From NCBI RefSeq assembly GCF_000247815.1, contig NC_021686.1, positions 2,914,121-2,978,120 on the forward strand: DNA of 64,000 nucleotides, given 5' to 3'. The stretch comes from Ficedula albicollis. Lineage: Eukaryota > Chordata > Aves > Passeriformes > Muscicapidae. Shown piece by piece: positions 1 to 13,330 of the stretch. The notes beneath the pieces were generated by a model. It had not been told where the DNA came from. It ran no database searches and saw nothing but the letters and a program-made list of their open reading frames with translations. A program made the position numbers and the translations under genes. Every line of letters starts with the position of its first letter. The stretch's first letter is position 1.

Positions 1-65
1 TTTAGAGAAGAGCTTCCTAGAGAAGCCACGGCTTTGGGAATCCCATTGGGTGTTCCTTGACTCAC
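1..65 (-). other. AXIN1: AXIN1 intron 6, 5' end only
   Basis: Starts with the donor GTGAGT immediately after exon 6 on the minus strand. Only 65 bases are present. Nothing else is recognisable. Confidence 0.85.
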
Positions 66-619
66 CTGTAGCCTAAAGAGTCCATGGGGACAGGGGCCAT
101 GCCCAAGTTTTCACTGTAGTTTCGTGACTTTGTTGCATAGTTATGTGAATCTACATTCCAAGCAAAGCTGTTCTGCACTCGCTGCGTGGCCTCAGCCTCG
201 ATCTGCTCTTTTGGTTTCATCATGCTGTGGTGATGGATGTGGTGGTAGACATGTTTATGGTGGTACAAGCTAGGTGCATCCAGTTTCATTCCTGATTTTG
301 CCCCGTGCTTGCCGTGCCCTGGAGGAATTGTTCCTAGTGTCCCTGGCAGCTTTCCTAAGTGGCCGCTCTCCGGGGAGCGTGGCTTGGGAGAGTGACGGCC
401 AGGCCCTGGAGACTGGCAGCCTGGAGTTTTCATCACACGCTGCACGTGCTCATCCAGGATGCTCTCGGGGTTTTCCTCATGGGCATCTCTCATCTGCATC
501 CCAGCACAGCCCATCTCAGCATAGCGAGGAGCAAAGTGATGGAAGGCTTGGGCGGAAGGCATCTTGTGGCTCATGACTGAGGGACCAGAAGAGATATCTG
601 CATCCTCACCTTCTTCCTC
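66..619 (-). CDS. AXIN1: AXIN1 exon 6: beta-catenin-binding region and His-rich stretch
   Basis: A 554-base exon, acceptor TTCCTTGCAG|GAGGAA (AG at 621-620) and donor GGCTACAG|GTGAGT (GT at 65-64). It encodes residues 419-602 plus two bases of codon 603. It opens with the acidic [14 protein letters not shown]. The beta-catenin-binding helix [18 protein letters not shown] is at about 467-484 (422-475 in the window). A proline/serine-rich stretch [18 protein letters not shown] follows, carrying possible GSK3/CK1 target serines. Next come the histidine-rich [13 protein letters not shown] at about 537-549 and the conserved [19 protein letters not shown]. The donor phase predicts codon 603 as AG+N; the Ser expected from chicken and human Axin would need a pyrimidine at the next exon's first base. 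The remaining C-terminal exons, including the DIX domain, lie to the left of the window. Confidence 0.97.
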
Positions 620-2885
620 CTGCAAGGAACACAGGGACAATCAGACAGTGACAGTGGAGTGGTGGAAGGGGTCCCTAGTCCCACCTTCTGCCTGCAGCAG
701 GACTGCTGCTAACCCTTAGGTCAGGCCTGGTTTATTCCAGTGAGATCTTGAAAACCTTTAAGATGATGACCCAGCACCTGTCTGGAGACCTGTCCCAGAG
801 TGACAGGAAATTCCTAATGCTCAAGCCAAGCCTGTGCAGTCTGGGTGCCACCAAGGAGAGCACCTCAGGTCTCTGTATCTGCTTCCTGAGCCACCATTAG
901 CAATCCTCTTCACACACCACGCAAGGAGCTCTGCCAGGCAGCCCACACATCACAACCAGGCTTACAAACACAGCTGACAAGCCTAACAACCCAACTGGAG
1001 CAGGCACAGCCTTACTCCAAGTCCCCTGAAGGTGGTTCTGCAACAACCAGCAGCAGAAACATAACTTACCACAGTGTACCTTCAGCTTCCTACGTGCCTT
1101 TGGTAAGGCACTGCTTCAAAGCCCATCAGATAAAGCCCAGAGCTACAGTATATGCAACAAATCAGTTCTGAGTCAGGTGAGTCCAGGGGGGTTTTCTCAC
1201 CCAAATGACTATTTCACAAGGCAAAGCCAAGAGAAGGCTTGTAACAGGAGGGAGCAAGTGAAGGTCGACAGCTGCACGAATGGTTTTGGAAATCAAACAT
1301 TGATTTCTCCTGGGCATGCTAAGGCTGGAGTGAAACACTTCGTGCAGATAAAGAAATGAGTTGGAACTAACTGCTTGTTCTTGCAGCTCACACTGGTCTA
1401 GGACACGCTGTTAGTGACTCTTAAGTCCTTGCCAGGAAGAATTAAACTCCTCCATGCTGACAGCCACAGTTTAGATGCTGACGAACTACTTTACGCTCCA
1501 ACATAAACTCAGGTATTTATGAAGTTTCTTTATTGGAAGTCAGGATTCCTATTTGTTTTAATTACATAAGCAGGATTCCAGTGAGTCCTTTAATCCTGCT
1601 CTTTTCCTCCTTTGGCACAGTGAAGAAATCAGCTGGAGCACAGGGTATATCTCTGCCCTGCCAGATAAATGCATCTACTGGAAAACACTGACCCCCATCA
1701 GCTTTGCCTGTCAGATGCCATCATCCATCACTTGCTAACCAGCTTCAAAGTCTCAGCTGCCAACCACACAGCAAGACAGAAAATAACAGACTTCCTCCCA
1801 GTGTCACACCTGGGGGTTCAGACCTGAAGCAGGGACAATGCCAGGCTTTCAAAGTGCCAAAGGCGTGGGGGCTGTGAGCCTGGGGATGTGACACGATGCT
1901 GGTGTCTGGAGGGGGACACAGCACTTTGTAACAGATCACTCTGAAGAGCTTCAGAGGTACCTTTCATCTACAGCCACATGCCACAGCTCACCAGCCACCA
2001 GCCCTGGGCACTGAGCTCAGGGACAGGGCATGGTGAGGGATGTGCTGAGGAGAGCATTTATTAGCAGTTTGTGATACCCAATTATACCCTCAGCACTTGA
2101 GAGGCTTTAGGAGCTGGTACCTCCCAGATTTAAACACCAACTGATGTGCAGGGCAGGATCTGATCCTGGCACAGATCCCTGAGGAATGGCAGCATGTCCT
2201 TTTGCTCAGCCCAGAGCTCTGGCAGTGCAGTCACACCTGAGCAGGGTGGGAGTGAGAACCTAGGCTGGTATACCCAAATGGGTGCTTGGGATCTGGGAAA
2301 TCCTCTGGCTGCCTAGAACTCCAAATTGCAGGTAAGGTGGACTTTTGCTTCAAGACTGAGATCAGGATGGACTAAGGGGAGAAAAGGCTCTCTCAGTTCA
2401 TGTTGGCTCAGCTCATCTGTGTCACTGAGCAGATCTGGACCCCAAGCAGGAGCAGTTACTCCTGGGGTGGGTCTATGGGGACCTGCCTTACCACTCCCAG
2501 CACTGGCCTCAGCCTCACACCAAGTAGGAAACACCCCAACAGTGAGACAAAGCAGTGAATGAAGGAATTGAAGTGCTTAGCCCAAGCTGTTGTCTTTCCT
2601 TGAGCAGGGCAAAGGTTTGAGTCAAGGCTGCAGGAACCAATTCTGCTGAATCTTTCCACTGTGCTCAGTCTGCAGTGAAAAAAACAACATACATGGTGTG
2701 GGCTCTGAAGCTGTGCTTTGGGACCTTGCTGTGGTGAGCTGGGCAAGGCCTGGCAATGAGCCTGGTGAAGATCTGGGCATGGCTTTACAGTGAGGTGGGC
2801 AAGACCTGGCACTGGGCAATGCCTGGCGGTGAGCTGGGCAAGGACTGGCAAGAAGCTGGGAAGAGTTTTGGCAGAGAGTTGGGTA

Positions 2886-3090
2886 CAGCTAGCAGTGATG
2901 TTGGCCCAGCTGGCAGTGGTGCTGGCACAGCTAGCAGTGATGTTGGCACAGCTGGCAATGGTGCTGACACAGCCTGGCAACGATGCTCCACAGCTGGCAA
3001 TGGTGCTAGCACAGCTGGCAGTGGTGCTGGCACAGCCTGGCAGAGGTGCTTGCACAGCTGGGCAGTGGTGCTGGCACAGCTGGCAATGAT
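2886..3090. repeat. Minisatellite, about 21-bp unit, nearly 10 copies
   Basis: Tandem copies of a unit close to CAGCTGGCAGTGGTGCTGGC, 21-22 bases long, with substitutions between copies (CAGCTAGCAGTGATGTTGGC, CAGCCTGGCAACGATGCTCC). A more degenerate form of the same GCTGGGCAAG/CCTGGCA theme extends left to about 2730. Because the unit is a multiple of three it makes long, meaningless open frames on both strands. Confidence 0.9.
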
Positions 3091-4363
3091 CTGGGTGGGC
3101 AGGTGACACTCTGGGCGGGCAGGGAGCCCTGCTGCCATCACCACTAGATGGTGCTTTGTTGACATATTATTGTCAGAAAGCTCCTCCAGCAGCTCCCACA
3201 GGCAGCAGCAGTCAGAGATGCAGCTCCAACTTTGCTGACTGCTGAGCTATTTTTACTCCCCAGCAACGCTCCCTTCCCTTTGAATGAGGAGCTGAGAGCT
3301 GCACTGATGAGCCACAGGCAGGTGACACCTTGCTGGAAACCTCCTCCTCTGCCTCCCCCCATTCCCACCCAGGCTGCTGCTGGTTGGGAAGGGAAAACAG
3401 CTCTGCTAGGCACGAGAGCCTCCTTCCATCATCATGCAAATGATTGCCCTTTCTATCTAGTCAGGCAGTGTTTTATATTCAAATACTGAGAATCTCAGTG
3501 GTGGTTTTGCTTCTCCCTGGCTTATTTTCCTTTTGTTCAGTTCAGAGTGATCTGTATGACCCAATACTGATCTCTGTGACAGCAGATTCCATGCGTGGAC
3601 ATGAGGCTCAAGTGTCTCAAAAACTAACATGGGAACATGCACACCCTCTAATCCTCTGCCACGTTTCTCAGAATAATTAATGAATTCTGCATTTGCTTTT
3701 TTGTAAAGCAGAAACCTGACAGTCTTTTCAGTAAAAGGCATTTGGCTTCAAATTAGATGCCTCCTCTCACTGTTACTGCATGATGTGGATTTGAAAGGGA
3801 ACCTGCAGACTGCTCGTTAGGGGGGAGATAAATTCTTTTCCCCCGGCTTTTGAAAAATATTTTCAGCTTCTCTGTTAGGCTGGTAACTGCTCAGTGTGAC
3901 TAATGCTCCTGGTTTTCCCCGTGTTGCTGTGCAGTGAGCCATGCAGACCTGGGAAGAGGTTACCCTGCAGTCCTGGTGTTCAGGTCACAGAAAAAAGCCC
4001 TGTGATCCATCAGGATTCCAGCTCTCCCTCTTGCTGATACCAGCAGCTCCTGCACCTTAAGTGCTGACCTAAAAAAGCTACAATTGCTTACTCTGAGTTT
4101 TTCCTGAATGGCTAATGCCAGATGCCAGCCAGTCAATGAAATACATTCTGGAGACAGCAAAGAGGTTTAATATATAGCATTAGTGGGAGTCCTGGGCTTA
4201 AAAATAGATTAAGTCACACAAAAATGTGTTTGAACAGACTTAAATATATTCTCTGGCACATAGGTATTTGCTGATTTTATGGTATTGCTACTGGCAGCTT
4301 CTTCAAGGAGGCAGAGGGTGGGATAATGTAATTTAGTACAGGTGAAGGCTGCAATGGAGCCAT

Positions 4364-4396
4364 GGGAGGAGGAGGAGGAGGAGGAGGAAGAAGAAA
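4364..4396. repeat. GGA/GAA microsatellite
   Basis: Purine-only run of GGA triplets passing into GAA triplets, about 33 bases. Simple-sequence repeat inside intron 5. Confidence 0.9.
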
Positions 4397-5787
4397 AGTG
4401 TTCTAGCACTGTGTTAGCAGAAAATGCTGCTGATTACACTGTCTTTGTCTAGAAAACAATAGTCACCAGACAGGAGAACAGTGCAATTCCAGAAGAACAG
4501 GAATCTAATCCCAAAATAGCACCTGGCTGGCCTTTCCTGGCTGGATGCAGAGGTGAAGGGAGTTTGCTGGAAAACACCTGGAGCTGGATGGGACCTTACA
4601 GATCCTTCTGCTTTCCTCTGTTCTCTGCATTTGAAATGCAGATGCAGTTTAAAGCCAACCCTACAACCTACAGCTTTTTCTTGTTTAAAGAGCTACTTGA
4701 TGAGCATTTTAAAATACTCCAATGAAGCTGAAGGTTCTTTCCTGGAGTCCCAGAAGCTCAACCTTCCTGAAAGCACAGAGCCAGCTGAACCAGGCACCAA
4801 CACCTCTGCTTTAAGGGAGGGCTGCAGGTTACAGAGCCCAAAGCCTTCACCTCAGGGCCATGGCAGCTGGTAACTGCAGAACCCCAAAAGGACTGCAGCT
4901 ACACTGAGCTAGTGATGTTGAGTAACACCATGGTGTCCTCTGGGATCTCTCTATCCCCATCACAAGGTGTGCAGGCACCCATGAGATGCAGTGTCTCAGA
5001 AGAAAAGCCATGGTGAGAATACTGCTGAACAGGGGTCTCACACAGATAATACCAGATGACTAGGGCACCACCCTCTCCCTCTTGGAGCTTGCTGTGGAGC
5101 TAAAGGCCTTGCACATTTCCATGGTTCATCTAACAGATCCTCAGGCTCTGGGGCCTCAGCAGTAGGAGGGCTCACAGCACCCAGTGCCACTGGTTAGGTA
5201 TCCCAGCGGAGTCAGTGTGTTTATTTGCCCAGGAGAGTTTTTCAATGCCACACCTGACCACTTCCATCATTTCTAGGGTGTGCTAGGCATTGATGGGCAG
5301 AACCCTTTTGGTTGGGGTGAAAATTGCCTGATAGCAGACACAAACATCCCCAAACATAACATCACCTGTCATCCGGTCATCGTTCATGGGAGAAACAGTG
5401 ATCACACAAAACCTCCTATGGGAAGGTGAACCCCTCTTACAGTCCCCAGGGACTGCTCACAAACTCAGGAGGAGCCAGGGTGCCAAAGAAGGTGATGGGG
5501 AGCATCCACAGGCCTTGAGTGATGGCAGAAGTGGGCACTGCTGTGCCACGGCTGGTATTTTTCACAGGGAGGGAGCACTGGAGCTCACAGAGCCCTGCAG
5601 GGATGGGGGGACAGCACCGTGGAAGCTGCGGGGGCTACAGGAGCCTCCAGGAGCCTTGTGCCAGGGATGAGCACGGCTGTGGAGCGGGGAACTGGCCACC
5701 CCAGCTGCTTCCACAGCAGCTTCAAGCTCCTGTGGTACAGGGAAAGCAGAGTGCCAGGCTGGCAGAGGAGATCAGAAGGTCACTGAC

Positions 5788-5925
5788 CGCTCGAACGCGT
5801 TTAAGGCGCTCCTCTAACTTCTCGGCCGCTTCACGTTCCTTCTGTACTTCCTCCAAACGGTTGATCAGCTCTGCAGCAAACTTCTCTGGTTCCACGTGGA
5901 TATCCTTTGGCATTCGGTAGGTACG
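5788..5925 (-). CDS. AXIN1: AXIN1 exon 5: GSK3-binding helix
   Basis: A 138-base, phase 0-0 exon (residues 373-418), acceptor CCTGCAG|CGTACC (AG at 5927-5926) and donor CGAGCG|GTCAGT (GT at 5787-5786). It encodes [10 protein letters not shown] followed by [18 protein letters not shown] from residue 383. This is the amphipathic helix by which Axin docks GSK3-beta, starting at the same residue number as in human Axin-1. A charged, helical tail [16 protein letters not shown] follows. The donor has GTC rather than GTA or GTG after the exon, a slightly weaker site, but it gives the expected RVR-x-EEEGED join to exon 6. Skipping the exon would keep frame while removing GSK3 docking; the sequence alone does not show that this happens. 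Confidence 0.96.
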
Positions 5926-8900
5926 CTGCAGGGAGAACACAGCACGGCTCAGCAAAGGATGAATGAAAAACCCCACGTTTCTCTGGGAGCCTTTGATAAC
6001 TGGAAATGCCGGTCGTTCCGCTGGAGCTGGGGGAGGACAGCCTGGCAGGCACTCAGGTGCAGCTCAGGATCTGGGGGCTGGAAGCTGAGCCACCACCTCC
6101 ACGAGTTCCTCAGCTGGCACCAGCTCCACACACCACCCCATCTAAGGGAAAGGTTTTCTGGGGCTGCAATTCAAAAAGCTCTTTTGGCACCAAATTCTAC
6201 TCAGGGATGGAAGTGCCTGCTTTTCTGCCAACATGGTCAACAGGAATATCCCAGTCTCAAAGGGTGGCAAAAGGATGTACAGACCTTTCAACACCTCAAA
6301 ACACAGTTATGCTTTCAGTTTGGTAGAAGGGAGGACTCTGGTGCACACTTACTCAGCTTACCCAGGAGGATCAGTGTGTGCCAGTCAATCTCTGCAAATC
6401 TAGCCCACAGCCCGAGGTCCCAATTCCCACAGAGCATCCTCTCTTGCTGTAGGATGCTACAGGATTGCATCTCAGTTTCCCAGAGCTGTGCAATGATTCC
6501 CTGCTTGCTTTATCAATACAGCACTCTTACAAGCACAGAGGTGCCATTTTTCTGCCTGCTCTGGGTGAATAAATGAATATTTATGGCAGTTCAAGGACAT
6601 TCTTGATTCCTTCTGAGTGACTTGGTTCCTAAATTCCTGGGTTCTGGGATAGGAAGTTCATGTAGTGAAGTATAAAGCTATCAGCTGCTGCATTTTCCCC
6701 CTCATTTTTATCCTTTCTGTATTATTTTTTTTTAAATAGCAGAAAAAGTAAAATGAAGCAGCAGAGATAAAAATTTAATTTGGAGGAAAAATAGCTGGAA
6801 ATTCAACAGCACAAAACTCTGCATTCAAATATTTCCATACTAACATGAGAGAAATATACACTCTATAGGACCAGAGACAAAATTAAATGTGAAGATGTGA
6901 GATAATTCATAGCAAAAGAACAAATGCAGCATCAGAAGTAGACATTGAGCTTGAAAACTTTAAAGGAGGATGAGAGACCACCCGAATTTATCCCAGGCCA
7001 GCCAGAAAATCAAAGCAGAACACTAAAATGCTGCTTTGCCTCAAAACCTGACAAAAGTATGCAAATCACACTGGCTTTTCTGTGTCTGCCAGCTGGAAGG
7101 CAGGGAAGAAAACCAGAGGCAGTAAGAACCCACTGATGGCACTGAGGAGCTGAAGACTCTTTTCTGACACCCCGGTTGGGTTGCAGAGGTCCCAGTTAAA
7201 GCACTGCTCGTTTTGTTTGCCAAGAGGGATAGGTCTTCCTGAGCCTGCCAGGAAATCTCAATCCCAGTGACCCATCCGAGCTGGGAACAGCCCCAGCCAA
7301 TCATTCCCTTCATCCGTGCAGCCACTGGAAAGGGCACAACATGTGGGAGGCGATGTCACCACCCTGGGATGACATCTTTAGTGCCATCACCTCCAGTCCT
7401 GCAAACCCATGGCCTGTATCACAAAAACCTAAACTGCAAAAAAAGATTTTTAGCAATAAAACAATGTTCAGTCTTGAAATATCGGCGGAGGGGCCAAAGC
7501 AGCAGGTTTCACCTTTGTGTAGTCTAGAAATGGGCTGCAGAAGAGCTCCAGCATGGGGGAAGATGTGGCAGAGCTGGTTCCTGCTCTGTTACTCCCTGAG
7601 GAGCTTCTCAGGATGTCTCCCTGTTCCCCTGCATAGCCCTGGGAAGCACCTCTGGCTAAAGGATCCTGCTTCCTTCACAAAGCCCAACCCTGCCACCACC
7701 AGGGTTGGTGAGACCAGGCCAACAATTCCCAAGGAGGGAATTCTCTCCCTTGCCTGACAAGTCCCAGCCTGCTGGGTGACACGTTCCCTCCTTCCTGCCA
7801 CCTCAGGATGCCAACTCTCCCTGCAGTTGTTTACAGATGGCAGCACCAAGCCCTGCTCCGTTAGACACTTAATGAGCCTAAGAAGAGGCAGCTCGGAGCC
7901 CAGCACTTACAGTCTTGGCTGTCCCCGGTGCAGCTAGCACAGAAAAGCACAACTGGGAAAGAAGTACCCCTTGTTTTCCCAGCCTTTGATGCAGGGGAGC
8001 AGCCCAAACCCAAACCAAAGTCTCTCCTGAACCTGTGGTAGCAGTGTGTGCAAGGGCTGAGGTTTGCTAGCCTCAGTGTCTGAGTCCTGTCACAATGGGG
8101 TGGTTCCCTGCAGGCCCAGCAATGCTGAGGATCCCAAGATATTTGGAATCGCTGCTCTACCCAGGGAGCTCAAAATAAGATGATTCTGGGTCTTTTACAA
8201 CTAATACTCTGGCATGTTTATCCACAGTCTCTCAAAGTCTGGAGGTGACTGAAGCTCAACTACAGAAATTACAATAACTGAACCCACGAATCTTCAGGAT
8301 GAACTTGTTTTCTTCTCTCTTTGAAAAACTGTTGCATCTGCAAAACTCACTGCCCTGTCCTTGGAGCTTCCCACTCAGCACAACAGCTTGCAGAAGGCCT
8401 CAGCAGCCTGTCTAAGGGTGCAAGATGCAGCCCCCTCTGCAAGGGTTTCCCTGAGCATCCCAGATCAGTACAACTGAAATAAACCTCGCTTCACTCCATG
8501 GATACCAGTTGCACACGCCCTGGGATGATGTCCTGGTGAGTACCTGTAAGGGTAACTCAGAGAGTTGGTGAGCAGGATGATGCTCTGAACATCACGGCTC
8601 TGACTTTATCCCTAGCTCAAAGGATGAGCTACACAGACTTCCCCAAAACCAATAGTATTTCAGAATAATGAATGCAAATTCCCTGTGCTGAAACAATACA
8701 GATAACTGCTGAGGGCTCTCTCTGCCTCCCTAGACAGCAAACATGGATTGCACTGACCTGGTTCAAAAGGCTTAAGACAACAAAGTGTTTGAAGCCTTTA
8801 TCAAATGATGGGCCTGACTTCAGAAGGGAGACAGGGGAAATATGCTCCATCAAAGACCAGCCAGACTGAGCCTGTAACCAGAGCAGGACCCTTCAGGGCT

Positions 8901-11900
8901 TTACAATTTTGAACCTGCCCCCAGCTTCCCATGGACATACAGAGTCCTGCTGAGGGAGTTGTAAATAAGCTGCTTATTGCTCTGAAATCAGAAGGGCTCC
9001 AAATGCTTTTGTTCCAAGTGAAGGGTGCAGCACTGTCCAAGAGCTGGCTGGTTTCTGAGGATTCAGCCCTTCAGTCTGGACCAGAATGAAGTCTCTGGAC
9101 ACCCAACAATTCAGAAGATAAGTGCTTCATTTTAAAGTACAGTTTAATCTAATGTTTTATTTAATTACCTATCTACTTTTATTTAATGGCACTAGTTAGA
9201 TAAGTCTGTCCAGAATCAAACCACGCAGAGTTTGGGGAGGCTGCAGAGGACAACAGACTGAATGCCAGGTGGATTGGGAAAAACAGAAATTGCTTGAATT
9301 GGTCTAGATGGAGCAATCTTTTCTAGTGACAGCTCTGAAGAAGGATTTATCGGGGTACCTATCACTAGAACATTGTCCTTGACACATGAAGTGTCTGAAG
9401 CTCTGGTACCTTTGTGAAGAAGCAGCCTGCTAAGAACATGTGAGACATACAAGCTTGCCAGTACTTCCACTAGGCACATGCTCCCACGTTCTCCCCTTCC
9501 TATTCTTGGAGCTGACGGAGTGGGAATTTCATGGATTTTTCTCCATGAGGCAGATGCAGCTCTTGGGTTTTGATGGATTTCACCTTCCCCGAGAAACAAG
9601 AGGTTTAAGGACCAAGCTGCACATCAGAAAACACCGGCATCTGAAATGTGAAAAGGCTGAAAGGGAGTTTGCAGGTTCCCCTTGGGAAGCATCAGCCTCA
9701 ACTGCTTTAAGATGAAACAGGAAGTTTTTGAACATTACACTGGGTAGAGGTTCCCTAAGCAGCTCCAGGGATCTGTGGTTTGGGCTGAACTGTTTCTGAC
9801 AGATGTGACTGGGCCAAAGAATTCTGTGCTGTTAAATCTCCCTCTTCTACAAGAGGTTTGATGCCTCCATGATGCCTGAGGGGCTGTTGTTAGATCACAA
9901 GTCAGTCTTGGAAATGAAAGGAAGATGACAGGCTTGAGAAGCCAAGTGAAAAGAACTTCTGAACCTCCATGTTTCTTATATTAATGCATTCCTCTGTGAC
10001 ATAAATTTTTAACAGATAAATGGTGTTTCCATACCAGAAACACTTGTGGCAGAGCTCACAAATAGCTGGATTTCAGCATCCAGTTTAGCAGCATTCAGGG
10101 ATTAGAAGGAGTCCTGCTGCAGCAAGGCCTTTGAGGAAAATGGCACAAAAGAGCCAATGGAAATTCCAAGCAGGTTCCCAACTCACAGGAGCAGAAAGCT
10201 CATCTAGCTGCAGTTATTTAGGCAGCACGAGACCAGGCTCCTCCTGTGCACTCCTCACTTGCACAGCACAGCACAGTGGTCACTCACAACCTTCTGTTCC
10301 ACTCAGGAACACCACAGAATCCACCTTGCACCATCCTTGATTGTAGGGCAGGACAGGAGAGCTCCTGCCCAATGATCAAGGTACAGCAAGAACATCACAC
10401 AATGGCTTCTTTATGCAGTTAAACAAACCAGCAAAACACCAGGTCTTACTGCTTGAGGTTGGATTTTTCTGAATGTGCTGTGGAAAAGGAGGATCTCCCA
10501 TCCTCTCCTGGGAACAGACAAATGCCAGAGCCAGGTACAGCCCTGCGTGCTCTGGGCTTTCTCCCTTTCTTTGGGAACTTGCTTGCTCTTTCCTTCCTTG
10601 GTGCTCCAAGACTGTGCTCAAATCCAAGAGAGAGATGGAAAACCACATGAAAGCAACACTCACTCTCTGTGTAATGTGTTCCTGCCAGAGGCACAAACCA
10701 GAGGTCTCCCTGCTTGCTGGAGATCCTCCCCCACTGCATTCCTGGGCAGAGCGCCACTTCACAGAACACAACTTTTCCAAACTTAGAGCATTGGTGACTG
10801 GCTAAGTGTGGAAGATGTGAGCTGCTAAGTGTGGAAGATGTAGATCAGGGCCATCCACACATATCCTGCTGCTGAGGAGGGTGTTCCACATAGCTAGCAC
10901 ACACCGTCACTACTTGGAGGCAGCACGGCTGGGACCAGCGGGCAGCCTCCTCTGAACATATAATCACTGAAGTTTATAGCTTCTGGACTTAACTACAAGT
11001 GCTGCTATTAAAAGCAATGTAAGTCCTTTCAGAATTTTGCATAATAGCCCCATAACTCATTTGTCAGGGAACGGGAAGGTCTGTAAAGGACTTCTGAAAT
11101 GACTTTCGGAAGTAGGAGGCTCCCTATTATCAGTAGGAAAACATACTGTGCATTCTGCAGGCACTATCAGCATGGACTCTGGCTGTGCTGGAGATAGGAG
11201 TCCATAAAGACCTTCACTCAAAGGTTGTGATTTCATCACTGCCACACGTTTGGAAGCAGCTCAGCCCAGGTCCAGTCTGATTTAGCCAGGGGTGGCGAGA
11301 TAGCCCAACCACTGGCTTGGGAAAGCAACACTTGAAGAAACATTTGCATGGCTCCTTACTAATTTCGGCTGTTTAATTCAAAGAGTGTGCAGTTAGAGCC
11401 GAATTTTAAAGAGTAACTTTATAACATTTCACACTGGTGTTGTCAAAACACATTGTCTAATTACCTTCTCCTTTCTTGGCTGATTGATAAGCAAGGGCAG
11501 AGCAGCGCCTCTCTGAAGTCGATGCCAATTCTGCGTCAGTAATTGGCTGGCAGGAGGTGCCAGAGTGTCTGAACTCAACTTTTATTCCCTGCAGAAAGAC
11601 TAGAACTAACTCAACTTCTCAGTCCTTGGCTTCCATATAAATATGTGTCAAGATGCCTTTTCCCCTGAGACTTAAAATTACAGTGCAGAACCTAATGGGA
11701 ACAGTGGATGTTTCACAAAAAAATCCTTGTGAAGCGTCTGTGTGTAGTTTAGGAGGAATATGTAATTCTAAAAGACTGTATAGGTAAGTAGAATAATATA
11801 AAAATTTATAAGCAGCAGGTGGGCAATTCAAACCTTGTTTTTTACCCCATTTTTAAAGCTGGTTTCCAAAAAGGTCGATAAAATTTAATGCTAAGTAAAA

Positions 11901-13330
11901 CTAATTAGCCTGCAAGGAACTGCTGCTGGAATGACACTTATTCAGTTCAACAAAAGAAATGTTTGGCAGATGGAAGTTCGTTAAAGTTGAGCTCACTATA
12001 CATATTTAATGCTCCATACTCTGAGTTTATAACCTGCAGTTCATCGAGGCATTGCCAGTGCACACCATCAACAGAAAGCCACTATTATTTTTATCCAAAA
12101 GGTAAAGCCACTGACAAGCTTTGAAGTTGGAGAATATTCAGTCAGTAGTTCCCACTGTTGGGGAACAGCAACAACAATAACAACAAAAAATAAAGGCCAA
12201 GCTTTCAAACTTCAACTCTAACAAAGCCATGCTTACAGTAAAAACGGCATCAAGTGAAATAAAAAGGCACCCAGCCAGCCTTTTCAACAGCAACCACACT
12301 GTGAAAGCAACTGTGTGAAAAGAGAGGTGACTGAGCTAGGATGGCTGTGAGCGTCCACAGCCAGGGCTTTTATTGTCAACCCAGTGATCAAAGCACAGGA
12401 GACCCTCTTAAATCTAAGGAAAATAATCTAATTTAAAAGGCAAAACAAAGAGTGGTGGTTTTGGTGTGGGGTTTTTTTTTTCTTTTAAATCAGATTAAAA
12501 CAAGGGTGTATTTCTGCTGGTATTGTGCTGCTTTGAGCAGGCAGGATGGGAACAGCTGCGTCAAGTTTGAAGGCACTTCTGGAAAAAACAGATGGAGGCT
12601 TTTTCTCTCCCTATTTGATTTGTGCTGGAGTCCAGCTGTCCAAAGGGGAAAGAAGCACCTTTATTCCCTACTAGATATTAAATGTCACCTGTAACTTCTC
12701 AGGAAAAGAAAACAATAATAAGCAGAGCCGCAGATGGTGATGCAGAGCCCTAGCAGTTGTGCTCATCTTCCAAAGGCTGTTTGCTTACCTGGAGCAACCA
12801 AAGAGACAGTGTTGGATAAATGAAATACTTCTGCACATTTTTTTTTCTCTCCTGCCTTGTGTCCCCAGGTGAGCTTTGCTGAGTCCTTGAGAACAGGTTA
12901 CAGCTCCTTTGGCTGCTCAGTGCAGAAATACTGCTGGGGACCATTGCCCTTCTCCCCAACTGACTTTGGCTGAGAACTGCATCAGCCTCCATGTCCAACA
13001 GCCTCCTACACCTTCCACAAACACCTCCAGCTCACCCGAGGGCATGGAACTGCTTACAGATAAATGCCAGCCAATGCTTCCATTCTTACCCAGGAGAAAC
13101 AATCACTGACTGAATGGATAAGAAAAATCCTGTGTTTTGGACAGCCCTGAATGGTGAGTTTGGCAGAAGGTTCCAAGCCTTTTCTTAGCACAATGTATGC
13201 CATCTTAAAGCACCCCCAAGCAAATACAGCACTAAGGGGGATTAAACTCAAGCACAAGCAGAGCAACTGTCTGCTAGGCATCTCACATATTTTGCATATT
13301 TACCCCTGGGAAGGAGATAGTGCTACTTAC
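5926..13330 (-). other. AXIN1: AXIN1 intron 4 (7,405 bp)
   Basis: GT-AG intron. It includes an AT-rich stretch around 6.6-6.95 kb and another at about 11.3-12.3 kb with many TAAT-type words. A 23-bp direct repeat lies near 10.80 kb. No gene or complete mobile element is recognised; predicted peptides in this intron lack any family resemblance. Confidence 0.9.
10803..10843. repeat. Short direct repeat, 23-bp period
   Basis: The word GCTAAGTGTGGAAGATGT occurs twice in tandem, separated by GAGCT. A related AAGTGTGGAAGATGTG occurs once more near 35547. Small local duplication, no known function. Confidence 0.8.

Larger units (their letters stand above)
620..5787 (-). other. AXIN1: AXIN1 intron 5 (5,168 bp)
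   Basis: GT-AG intron between the GSK3-binding exon and the beta-catenin-binding exon. It contains a 21-bp minisatellite near 2.9-3.1 kb and a GGA/GAA microsatellite near 4.37 kb. The rest is non-repetitive intron with no supported gene. Open frames here are short and have no recognisable protein character. Confidence 0.9.

Noticed and set aside
2456..3109. 217-codon open frame on the minus strand
   Set aside because: It reads through the 21-bp minisatellite, gives a low-complexity Ala/Ser/Cys repeat, and is matched by equally long frames on the other strand.
5896..6576. 226-codon plus-strand open frame
   Set aside because: It overlaps the exon 5 acceptor in antisense, lacks any recognisable domain, and its composition is that of translated intron.
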